Positions 33,255-41,500 of a stretch of DNA of 46,149 bases are shown here, piece after piece (the stretch's first letter is position 1; each line of letters starts with the position of its first letter). Source of the stretch: Nitriliruptoraceae bacterium (lineage in GTDB: Bacteria > Actinomycetota > Nitriliruptoria > Nitriliruptorales > Nitriliruptoraceae). The stretch spans positions 1 to 46,149 of the forward strand of contig JAFIEQ010000016.1 of NCBI GenBank assembly GCA_020832455.1, written 5' to 3'. Under the pieces are notes generated by a model. It ran no database searches, was not told the origin of the DNA, and was given only the letters and a program-made list of their open reading frames with translations. A program made the translations under genes and the position numbers.

Positions 33255-34388
33255 TCAGACCGCGGCGAACCAGCCCATCGCGCCACGTTCGGCCAGGTGG
33301 TGCTGGTGGGGGTGGAACATGTAGCGACCACGCTCGGGCAGGGTGAACTCCAGGATGGCGCGCTCCCCCTGGCTGAGGGTGACGGTGTCGGTGTGCTCGT
33401 CGGGCTCCAGGCGCGTCCCGGAGCGCAGCACGTCGAAGGTCTGGGCGTGCAGGTGGAACGAGGCGAGCGGTTCGTGCTCCAGCATGTTGGTCAGGTAGAC
33501 GCGCACCAGCTCGCCGACCGGGACCCGGATCGGGTGCCGCGCGTAGAACCCCGCGATCCCGTTGAAGCAGACCAGTTCGTTGCGACCGTCGTCGTCGAGG
33601 TCCCAACCGCCGATCGTCAGGACCACCTCGTGGGCGGGAGACCGGCCGCCCGGCGGGTCCACGATCATCGCCCCGTAGAGCCCGCGGGCGACGTGCTCCG
33701 CGAGTGGCGCGGTGTGGCAGTGGTAGGGGTGCAGGCCGAAGGGAGCCGCTTCGATCTCGTAGGTGAAGCTGCTCCCCGGTGGGATGGGTTCCCAGCCGTC
33801 CATCGCCGGATCGTGCCGGCCGTGCAGGTGCACGTTGTGGGCGTGCTCGGTGCGGTTGTCCATCGTGATCCGGACCGTGTCACCCTCCGTCGCACGGATC
33901 GTCGGGCCGGGCACCGTGCCGCCGTAGCACCACGCGTCGGCCACCGCGTCGTCGGCCACCGCGATGCGGCGCGCCGTCACCGGCAGCTCGAACTCCCGAC
34001 GTACCCCCTGTCGACCGTCGAACGCCGGGGGGCGGGTCAGGCGTTCCATCGCGTCCACGTCGATCCCGGCGGGCGGCGCACCGTGCCCGTAGGCACCGTG
34101 CCCACCGCCGGTCGCGACCGGCGTGGCCGCGCTGGGGCTGGTGAGCGTGGTCTGGTGGTGGCTCGGGTCGAGGGCCGCGACGGCCTCGGCATCGCCGACG
34201 TGGCGGTGCGGGATCAGCTCGTGCGCCACGACGCCACCGACCGACAGCGCGGCACCGCCGATCAACCCGCGGCGCAGCAGCTCCCGTCGCGACAGGCCCG
34301 TCTCGTCGCGATCCTGCGGCCCGGCCCCGTCCGCGCTCGGCGCCCCGGTGTCCTCACCGGGGGGCAGCTGCGCGGGGTCCTCGGGCAT
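33255..34388 (-). CDS. Tat-exported two-domain multicopper oxidase
   Basis: A 377-residue copper protein. The N-terminus has a twin-arginine signal (SRRELLRRGLIGGAALSVGGVVA, residues about 33-55) and a His/Gly-rich linker. Domain 1 carries HNVHLHGRH (about 184) and HPYHCHTAPLAEHVARGLYG (about 218-237), the Cys-His type-1 site with Leu near the axial position. Domain 2 carries FHLHAQTF (about 309) and FHPHQHH (about 357), trinuclear-type ligands, but no Cys. A type-1 site only in domain 1 recalls nitrite reductases and one class of two-domain laccases. Its start is 2 bases after the PLDc_N-like gene. Role may be copper or metal oxidation. Confidence 0.9.
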   Translation of the reverse strand: MPEDPAQLPPGEDTGAPSADGAGPQDRDETGLSRRELLRRGLIGGAALSVGGVVAHELIPHRHVGDAEAVAALDPSHHQTTLTSPSAATPVATGGGHGAYGHGAPPAGIDVDAMERLTRPPAFDGRQGVRREFELPVTARRIAVADDAVADAWCYGGTVPGPTIRATEGDTVRITMDNRTEHAHNVHLHGRHDPAMDGWEPIPPGSSFTYEIEAAPFGLHPYHCHTAPLAEHVARGLYGAMIVDPPGGRSPAHEVVLTIGGWDLDDDGRNELVCFNGIAGFYARHPIRVPVGELVRVYLTNMLEHEPLASFHLHAQTFDVLRSGTRLEPDEHTDTVTLSQGERAILEFTLPERGRYMFHPHQHHLAERGAMGWFAAV

Positions 34389-34390
34389 GC

Positions 34391-34684
34391 TCAGCGGGTC
34401 CCGCCGACCAGCACGGTCGCGAGCAGCACGAGCAGGTAGGCGACCACACCGCCCACCACGATCGCGGCCGCCCGCGGCCGGGCCAACCGGGCCACGCCGA
34501 GCAGGTAGCCCGCGGGACCGACCCCCGGCAGCAGCACGACCACCGCCGCCCACCCGGCCCGGGCGCCGGTCGCGAGGTCGTCGCGTCGGCGCAGGTCGGC
34601 CACGGCGAGCGCCAACCACGCGACCGCCAGCATCGCGGGCAGCACCGTGGCGTAGAGCCCGAGCGTGATCTGGACGGCTCCCAT
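34391..34684 (-). CDS. Small PLDc_N-like membrane protein
   Basis: A 97-residue protein with three hydrophobic helices. The central part, VAWLALAVADLRRRDDLATGARAGWAAVVVLLPGVGPAGYLLGVAR, follows the PLDc_N pattern found at the N-terminus of cardiolipin synthases and in many small actinobacterial membrane proteins. No phospholipase domain is present. The same pattern occurs at the C-terminus of the gene upstream (WAAMVVVDVVRREDLTPGAAAARVTGALVVPFVG), suggesting duplication. GGAGGAGG precedes the ATG. It is the middle gene of a tight three-gene run with the copper lipoprotein and the multicopper oxidase. Confidence 0.75.
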   Translation of the reverse strand: MGAVQITLGLYATVLPAMLAVAWLALAVADLRRRDDLATGARAGWAAVVVLLPGVGPAGYLLGVARLARPRAAAIVVGGVVAYLLVLLATVLVGGTR

Positions 34685-34723
34685 CGCTGTTCCTCCTCCC
34701 ACGGGCCTGCGCCCGGACCCTGG

Positions 34724-36799
34724 CTAGAGCACCCCACCGATGACCACGGCGCCACCCAGCAGCACCACCGACACCACCGACCCACCGACCACCACGCTCC
34801 AGCGCACCCACGTCGGGAAGCTCGACCGTCCGACGAGCAGCGTGACCGCGGTCCCCACGAACGGCACGACCAGCGCGCCGGTGACCCGGGCCGCGGCCGC
34901 ACCCGGGGTGAGGTCCTCGCGGCGGACGACGTCGACCACGACCATCGCGGCCCACACCGTCAGCAGTCCGAACGGGACGATCCACCCGAGCACCGCGTAC
35001 AACGTCGACAGGCCGCCCATGCCGACCGGGACCCCGACGACCGACACGACGCCCCTGCGGCCCACCTCGACGTCGTCGGGCAGCGCCGGCACCCCGTAGG
35101 CGGCCAGATCGAGGTCGAGGTTGGCGGCGACGTCCACCGCTGGCACGACCGGCGCGTCGGCTCCGTCGGGCATCTGCGGCTGGTCCGGCGGGTGCGGCAG
35201 GATCCGGTGATCGACGTCGGGTATGCGGTCGAGGCCGACCTCGGCGACGAGCCCGACGGACGCGAGCGTCGGGCCGAGGCTGGTGCGGAACGGCAGGCCG
35301 AGCGGCCCGCGGTCCGGGTCGCCCGGACCTGCGTGCGCCCCGGCGGTCGCGCCGGCGCCGCACCCCGCGATCGTCTGCAGTCCCCGCGGTTGGGTCCGCG
35401 ACAGCGCGTTGTCCCCGACGCAGTTGTCCGGCATCGCCGGGCCGGAGATCGTCACGTCGCTGTACCCGGATCCCTCGATGACGTTGTCGCGGACCACGTT
35501 CCCGCCGGACATCCAGAAGTTGCGGGACAGGTTGGGACTGATCGCGACCCCGTGGGCCGTGTGGTTGACGATGCGGTTGCGTTCGACCAGCGAGTCGTGC
35601 CCGCCGGCGATCAGCACACCGGCGCCGTGGGAGGGCCAGATACCGCCCACCGACGGGGCGTCGCGGTTGTCGTTGTCGTGGATCAGGTTGCCGACGATGG
35701 TGACGTTGCCGTGGGGCGGGAACCGCTGCGAGTCCAGCGTGTTGGGCACGATCCCGGCGACGTTGTGCCGCCAGGTGGAGCCGACCAGGATCACGTCGGA
35801 GGCGTTGGTGCCGGAGTAGCCGAGCCCGTTCCACTCCGCGATCGAGTCGCGGATCACGCCGTCGCACGGATCGCACTGCCCGATGTAGAACCCCGCGTCC
35901 GCGGAGCCGCTCGCGTAGCTGTGCTCGAACACCCCGTCGGTCGAGTCGAACGCGTAGATGCCGTAGATGCCGTTGTTGACCGCGGTGAGGTAGCTACCGC
36001 GGTAGCCGCGCACCGAGGTCCAGTAGATGCCGTTGCCGGTGGCGTTGCGGGCGGTGAGGTTCTCCACGACCACCCCGTCGGCACCGAAGGTCGCGATGGC
36101 GTTGTCGCGGACGTGTTCCGCGTCGACGATCACCTCGTTGCGATCGGTCCCGCGCAGGGTCAGGGACGGCGTGGTGATCTCGACCGTCTCGCGGTAGACG
36201 TAGCGCCCGTCCTCGGCCCGGTGCTCGTCGGTCTGCGGTGCGGGACCGACAAGCACCAGATCACCCGGATCCGCCGCGTCGACCGCGTTCTGGATCGTGG
36301 GGTGGTCCTCGGGGACGAGGCGGGTCACGCCCGTCCACTCGACCGCGTCCGCCGCGTCGGAGCCCGCCCCTGCCGCGACCTCGTCGTCCCCCACGATCAG
36401 GCGACCGGCCATGCCGGCGCTGCCGTCCGCCGGCGCGTGCAGCGAGCAGTAGTACAGGTAGGAGCCGGGCTCATCGAAGGTGATGTCGAGCGACTCGCCG
36501 GGCTGCATCACGTCGTTGCGGTCGCCGCCCGCTGCCTCGCCGGTGGACCAGGCGCCGTCCACGTCGAGCGCGTTGTGGGGGACGACCCCGACGTTGTCGA
36601 ACCGGATGGTGTCGCCGACCCCGATCCGCACGGTCTCGCGCTCGAACCGGTTGTCCTCCATGCGGATCGTGACGACGTCGCCATCCCCCGTGGCCACTCC
36701 GTCCGTCTCCGAAGGTGACCCGCCCCCCGCACAGCCAGCGGCGACGAGCGCGACCAGCCCCACGAGCACCAACGTCCACCGACCGCGCCGCTGCGACAC
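34724..36799 (-). CDS. Cupredoxin / parallel beta-helix / PLDc_N-like lipoprotein
   Basis: A 691-residue multidomain protein. The signal ends in a lipobox (VAAGC, Cys23). Residues about 40-138 are a cupredoxin with a full type-1 copper set: His75, Cys118, His121, Met130. Residues about 160-490 form a right-handed parallel beta-helix resembling NosD-type repeats, with many G-N-I-Y and N-x-I turns (for example VVENLTARNATGNGIYW, VERNRIVNHTAHGVAI). A Pro/Asp-rich stretch leads to a C-terminal part (about 590-691) of three hydrophobic helices related to the PLDc_N-like small protein next door. GAGGAGG precedes the GTG. It heads the operon with that protein and the two-domain multicopper oxidase, opposite tetR. 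Confidence 0.82.
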   Translation of the reverse strand: MSQRRGRWTLVLVGLVALVAAGCAGGGSPSETDGVATGDGDVVTIRMEDNRFERETVRIGVGDTIRFDNVGVVPHNALDVDGAWSTGEAAGGDRNDVMQPGESLDITFDEPGSYLYYCSLHAPADGSAGMAGRLIVGDDEVAAGAGSDAADAVEWTGVTRLVPEDHPTIQNAVDAADPGDLVLVGPAPQTDEHRAEDGRYVYRETVEITTPSLTLRGTDRNEVIVDAEHVRDNAIATFGADGVVVENLTARNATGNGIYWTSVRGYRGSYLTAVNNGIYGIYAFDSTDGVFEHSYASGSADAGFYIGQCDPCDGVIRDSIAEWNGLGYSGTNASDVILVGSTWRHNVAGIVPNTLDSQRFPPHGNVTIVGNLIHDNDNRDAPSVGGIWPSHGAGVLIAGGHDSLVERNRIVNHTAHGVAISPNLSRNFWMSGGNVVRDNVIEGSGYSDVTISGPAMPDNCVGDNALSRTQPRGLQTIAGCGAGATAGAHAGPGDPDRGPLGLPFRTSLGPTLASVGLVAEVGLDRIPDVDHRILPHPPDQPQMPDGADAPVVPAVDVAANLDLDLAAYGVPALPDDVEVGRRGVVSVVGVPVGMGGLSTLYAVLGWIVPFGLLTVWAAMVVVDVVRREDLTPGAAAARVTGALVVPFVGTAVTLLVGRSSFPTWVRWSVVVGGSVVSVVLLGGAVVIGGVL

Positions 36800-36836
36800 G
36801 TGTGGTCCTCCTCGGCGTCGAAGCGACACCGCCGTG

Positions 36837-36864
36837 TCCACCGTCCGGACCTCGCCGTCCGGAC
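36837..36864. repeat. Tandem 14-bp repeat with GTCCGGAC palindromes
   Basis: The palindrome gtccggac occurs at 36843-36850 and 36857-36864. On the minus strand the two 14-base units begin GTCCGGACGG and diverge at the end. They lie in the presumed leader of the copper lipoprotein gene, 40-65 bases before its start, and might be a second regulator site or an RNA hairpin. Confidence 0.4.
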
Positions 36865-36878
36865 GCTCCCTGTCGGCG

Positions 36879-36932
36879 ACCCTACCAGCCGGATACCGCT
36901 CGGTATCGAGGGCCGGGTCGCTGCTCTACGCT
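36879..36932. promoter_or_regulatory. Divergent promoters sharing a TetR-type operator
   Basis: gataccg (36892-36898) and cggtatc (36901-36907) make a perfect 7-bp inverted repeat with a 2-bp spacer. To the right a TACGCT (36927-36932) would be the -10 of tetR; to the left TAGGGT on the minus strand (36884-36879) would be the -10 of the copper lipoprotein operon. The dyad therefore overlaps the -35 or spacer region of both, so a bound repressor should shut both genes. Confidence 0.6.
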
Positions 36933-36939
36933 GCCGCGC

Positions 36940-37581
36940 GTGGCCGACCGAACCGGGTCGCCACGACCTGCGGAGCCTCGCGTGGAACGCACCCTTCCCC
37001 GTCCGAGCCGAGCCGGCACGCGCGCGCGGCTGCTCGACGCGGCGGCGGCCGCCTTCGCCGGGTCCGGCTTCCACGCCACCTCCGTCGAGGAGCTCGCCCA
37101 GCGGGCCGGGCTGACCAAGGGCGCGGTCTACTCCAACTTCGACTCGAAGGAGGAGCTGTTCCTGGCGCTGCTCGAGCGCAACGTGGACGAGATCGTCCGA
37201 CTGGTGGAGCACCTGCTGGAGCTCCCGGTCACCGAGCGGCTCACCGCGCTGCCGACGGCGCTCGGTGGGGCGACCGTGCTCGGGGAGGCGTGGACGCTGC
37301 TGGAGCTCGAGTTCGTGCTCTACGCGGCGCGCAACCCGCGCTGGCGCGGCGCGGTGCAGGCACGACGGGCTCGGACCGCCGCCGCGCTGACGACGCTCGT
37401 GGCCCGCCACCTCGACGACCTGGGCGTCGACGACACCGCCGCCCGGGCCCCGGTGGTCGCGCGTCTGCTCACCGCCGGCGCGGACGGGCTGGCGATCGCG
37501 GCCCTGACCGACGACACCGTCGAGGTGGCGGACGGGCTGACCGTGCTGGTGGATGCACTCACCGGGGCTGCGAGCGACTGA
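36940..37581 (+). CDS. TetR family transcriptional regulator
   Basis: A 213-residue repressor-type protein. The helix-turn-helix is near residues 28-72: TRARLLDAAAAAFAGSGFHATSVEELAQRAGLTKGAVYSNFDSKEELFLALL, a textbook TetR N-terminus. The C-terminal ligand domain is helical and unassigned. The GTG at 36940 is 7 bases after a likely -10, which would make a leaderless message; GTG 36982 with GGAG upstream is an alternative that would drop 14 residues outside the fold. It is divergent from the copper lipoprotein operon and most likely represses it and itself via the dyad at 36892-36907. Confidence 0.92.
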   Translation: MADRTGSPRPAEPRVERTLPRPSRAGTRARLLDAAAAAFAGSGFHATSVEELAQRAGLTKGAVYSNFDSKEELFLALLERNVDEIVRLVEHLLELPVTERLTALPTALGGATVLGEAWTLLELEFVLYAARNPRWRGAVQARRARTAAALTTLVARHLDDLGVDDTAARAPVVARLLTAGADGLAIAALTDDTVEVADGLTVLVDALTGAASD

Positions 37582-37588
37582 GGGCGGA

Positions 37589-37658
37589 GGCTCGGACGGT
37601 GTCGCGCGACCGGCGCCACGGCGCGTGGACCGACGGGGGGCGCGGCCGCGTCCGAGCC
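37589..37658. terminator. Inverted repeat between convergent tetR and DUF2071 genes
   Basis: ggctcggacg (37589-37598) and cgtccgagcc (37649-37658) are a perfect 10-bp inverted repeat with 50 bases between, which themselves can fold. It fills the 81-bp gap between two convergent stops and probably terminates both transcripts. Confidence 0.5.
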
Positions 37659-37662
37659 GTCG

Positions 37663-38448
37663 TCAGCCGACGCGTCGCGGTGGCCCGACCCGGACGTCCA
37701 CGTCGCCGCCGTACCGCACGTGATCGGGAGCGGCGCGGTCCAGGTGGTAGCCCGCGGCAGCGGTCAGCTCGTCCTCGAGTACGGCGATGGCGGCGTGGCG
37801 CAGCGGCCACGGATCGTGGTCCACCAACGCCCGCAGGATCGCGCCCGACGGTGCGGCCGCGTACAGCGACCAGCGCGCGGACAGGAAGTCGTCGAGCGGG
37901 GTGGTCTCGTCCGGTGTCAGGCGCTCCCCCACCTCGACGATCAGTCGACTGCTCGCCCCGCGGGGCTCCGGCCACCGACGTCGGGTGTAGTAGCCGACGC
38001 GCGGACCCCGGGTCCCGATCCGCATCGCGGCGAAGCAGTAGGGCAGCTGGTACCCGAGCCGCGCGACCGCGGTCGGGGCGGCGCGGGTGATGTCGAGCGA
38101 GTGGAAGTACACGCCGCGCCCGCCGTCGGGACCGACGACGTAGGTGCGCACGTTGGTCTCCGGGAAGGTGCCCTGTGGCAGTGGCACCCCGGCGGGTGAC
38201 AGCCCGATGCCGGCCATCCGGAACGGGATGAGCCCGACGTACGCGGCCCCCTCGAAGGTGTCGGGAGTCAGCCCGACGGGCAGCTGTGCGGCGACCAGGA
38301 CGGGATCCACGGCCCAGTGCACGTAGGTGAGCGCCTCCCAGCGCATGCGCAGCAACGGCCGGTCGACCGCCGCGGTCGCGGTCCGGGAGATCGGCTCGGT
38401 CGGGGCGGTCTCGGGCGTGGTGATCGTCATGTCCGGTGTTCGGAACAC
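37663..38448 (-). CDS. DUF2071 (YqjF-like) family protein
   Basis: A 261-residue protein of the DUF2071/YqjF family. The N-terminal LLRMRWEALTYVHWAVDPVLVAAQLPVGLTPDTFEGAAYVGLIPFRMAGIG is the usual family opening (mRWxxLlFlHWxvdp). It continues with FPETNVRTYVVGPDGGRGVYFHSLD and a C-terminal barrel-like part. Function is unknown; the fold is related to acetoacetate decarboxylase. The GTG at 38448 has GAGGTG 5 bases upstream, whereas the ATG at 38430 has none. It lies 63 bp downstream of the giant nuclease gene on the same strand and is convergent with tetR. Confidence 0.88.
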   Translation of the reverse strand: MFRTPDMTITTPETAPTEPISRTATAAVDRPLLRMRWEALTYVHWAVDPVLVAAQLPVGLTPDTFEGAAYVGLIPFRMAGIGLSPAGVPLPQGTFPETNVRTYVVGPDGGRGVYFHSLDITRAAPTAVARLGYQLPYCFAAMRIGTRGPRVGYYTRRRWPEPRGASSRLIVEVGERLTPDETTPLDDFLSARWSLYAAAPSGAILRALVDHDPWPLRHAAIAVLEDELTAAAGYHLDRAAPDHVRYGGDVDVRVGPPRRVG

Positions 38449-38511
38449 GACGCACCTCGGGGCCGGCCCGAAGGCCGACCCCGAGATGCTGGTGCGGAGA
38501 GGTCCGCTGGT

Positions 38512-41500
38512 TCAGCGGCGACCGACGCCGCGACCCGGCGGGCCGACGGTCGACGGCGGACCAGCGTTGCCAGACGGCCCGCGCAGCTGTCCGGAGGCGA
38601 CGAACGACACGCACTGTCCCTGGTTGCGGAACGACGGGTCGTCGAAGTCCTGCCAGCCACCGTTACGGCACTGGTCCTTGTCGGTCGGTGTCGACGGCGG
38701 CGTCGGCGGCTCCTCGTCGTCCTCCAGACCGAACGAGAACCGCGCGTACAGCGGGTCGTGGTCGGAGGCACCACGTGCGGGCTCGAACCCGGGCGTCTCC
38801 GCCGGGTAGTCGATGTTGACGTGGATGTAGCGGGCGATGACCAACTCGTCGAGCGTGTCCTGGTCCACGAAGATGTGGTCGAGGATCTGCGAGATGCCCC
38901 GGAAGATGAAGCTGTAGGTGTTCGCCGGGGCCTGCTCGATGATCACGTCGTGGAGGTTCAGGAACCCGCGCTCGTACAGCGGGCCGAGCTGGTCGGAGGG
39001 CTCACGATCCGGGTCGGTCTTGAACGCGGGGAACGGGTCGTCCGGACGCGGGAAGACGTTGAAGTCACCCGTGTTCATGACCCGACCGCCGTTGTCCACG
39101 ACCGCCTGGTTCACCGCGGCGTTCAGACGCGCCTGCTCGGTGCGCTGCTCGACACGGCCGTCGGGACCGGCGGACATGTGGTTGGAGGTGATGTAGCGGT
39201 CCACGAACGGCCCGCCGCTGTCGACCCCGTCGGGGTAGATGCGGAACTTGCCGACCTGGACCCCGCGGGTGAACACGTAGCCGGTCTGCGGGAAGCGACC
39301 GCCGTCAGCGACGCTGACGTCGTCCGGGAGCTCCGCGTTGATCGACTTCGGGTTCGCGGCCTGATCGGTCACCCACGGCGCGACCGGGGTGCGCTCCTCG
39401 ACCGACGGGTAGGGGATGTTGATCGCGTCGCCGGCGCCGAGCACCGGGTCGTCGGCCAACTCCTCGACCGGGACCAGTTCGACCCGGTCGACCCGGTGCA
39501 GGAAGCCCTGCGTGATCCCGCGGACATCGCGACCGTTGACCGCGTCGCCGGAGGCCTCGTAACGGACCTCGCCGTCGGTCAGACGGAAGATCTCGATCGC
39601 GAGTTCCTCGACCGTGTCCGGGGCTCCCGAGCCACGCTCGGTGTTCGCCATCGTCTCGCCGTCGAGGGCGGGCGACAGGTCGCACTCCATCGTCGAGGCG
39701 GCCGGCTCGGCCTCATCGAAGATCGGGACACAGACATCCTGCTTCTCGGCTTCCTGGACCGTGATGATGTCCGGCGACTCCAGGGCGACGACGATCTGCT
39801 CCGCGATCGCGATGCGCTGTTCGTCGTACGCCTGCTGCGACCGGGGCGCGTACCCGAAGGTCGGCTGGTTGGACGGGGGGCTCTGGCTCCCCTCGTCGGG
39901 CGTGCAACCGGGGTTCGGACCGAAATCGTCACTGTCGCCCGGGTTCACATCGCACGCGCTCAACGGGTCATCGCGGAAGTCGTACAGGTTCTCCACGTTG
40001 TAGACCATGACCGAGTACTCCTCGGCCGGGTCGAAGCCATCGACGACGCCCAGGCTGGACTCGGACGGATCCGGGCCACGCTCGAGCTCGGGTGCCGTGT
40101 CGACCATGACCTGGTACTTCTCGAAGCCGAAGTAGAGCCCGCCTCGTGCGTTGTCGACCAGGGTGTCACCCGCACGAGCCGGGGTGATGAGGGCCGTCGC
40201 GTCACCCTCGGTCGCCTTCACGCCGAACGAGCCCAGCAGGATACGGAAGCCGTTCTGGTCGATCCGGTCCTCGAACTCGGTCGCGTTGCCCTCGGCGTCC
40301 TCCATCGGGTGTGCCAACGGGTGGTAGGGACGGAACACCCGCCGGGCATCCGGGTCCTCACGCTGCGCCACCGGGTGGTCGCCGCGGATCACCCAGAACT
40401 CGCTGGTGGACGGGGCGAAGAACTCGTTGCCGCTGACGACGAGGCTGTCCGCGGGCACCTCGACCTGCATACCCGCCAGACGCTCCCAGTAGACCGACGC
40501 CTCCTGGACGTCGTCCGGCGGATCCACCTCGGCGACGCGGATGTCGGTGTCGAGGTCGACACCGGCGGTGTCCGCCGCCACGACGTCGACGACGAAGGGG
40601 TTGTTGATCTGGGTCTGCTGGAACGACGAGGCAACCGGGCCGCGGAGGACGACGACGTCGCCGACCTCGGGCGCGACGAACGGGGCACTCGAGTCCGTGT
40701 CGGATCGCAGGGTGTCGAAGTTGCCGATCCTGACCCAGATCCCGTCGGAGCTGCGCTCGTCGCCGTCGGCGAGCAGCGCGTCCGCGCGCGGGAGGGTGTC
40801 GAGGCCGAGGTCACCGAGGTCGGCGTCCTCGTCCAGCGACTGGAGGAAGAACCCGTTGACGACCCCGGAGCCGCTCTCCTCGAGCGTCAGCTGGGTCACG
40901 ACCCCGGTCGTGGCGACCGTGTTGCCGACCGCTGCGGGCGTGTAGCTGCGTCCGTTGGCGTCATCGGGCACCGCGCCACGAAGGTCACCGATGCTGAGGA
41001 TCTCCAGCACGGTCACCCCGACGGTGCAGGACGAGGTCCCGGCGTCGTCGGTCGCGTCGATCGTCACCTGGTAGTTCGCGCTCCCCGCCCGCGGGTCCAG
41101 ACCCGGCAGGTCGGCCGATGCGCGGACCTCGGCGCTTGCGCCGCCGGCCTCGAGGACGAACCCACCGTCGCTCGGCTCCGGCGACACACCACGGACCGCG
41201 AACTCGACGTCACCCTCGACGTCGGAGGCGCTCACGTTGATCGCCTTGCCCGCGACGTTCGGGCCGTCCTGCTCGCCGTAGCCCTCCGTGATGGCGAAGG
41301 GCGTGTCGCAGACCAGATCCGGCCCGGTCCCGATCTCACGCTCCACCTCGGCTTCGAGCGAGACCGCATCCCAGAAGGTGTAGAAGTTCGGGAAGGGCGA
41401 CGCAGCCGTACGGTCCATGGTGTTGATGAAGCGGACCGCGGTGATCGTGTACTCGTCCGCGATCTCCGCGAGGTCGCCGGCGAGGTCCTGCTCGACGGTC

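Noticed and set aside
36982-37581. Alternative tetR start at GTG 36982
   Set aside because: It has a ribosome site, but the 36940 start is correctly placed for a leaderless message 7 bases after a -10. Not excluded, only less favoured.
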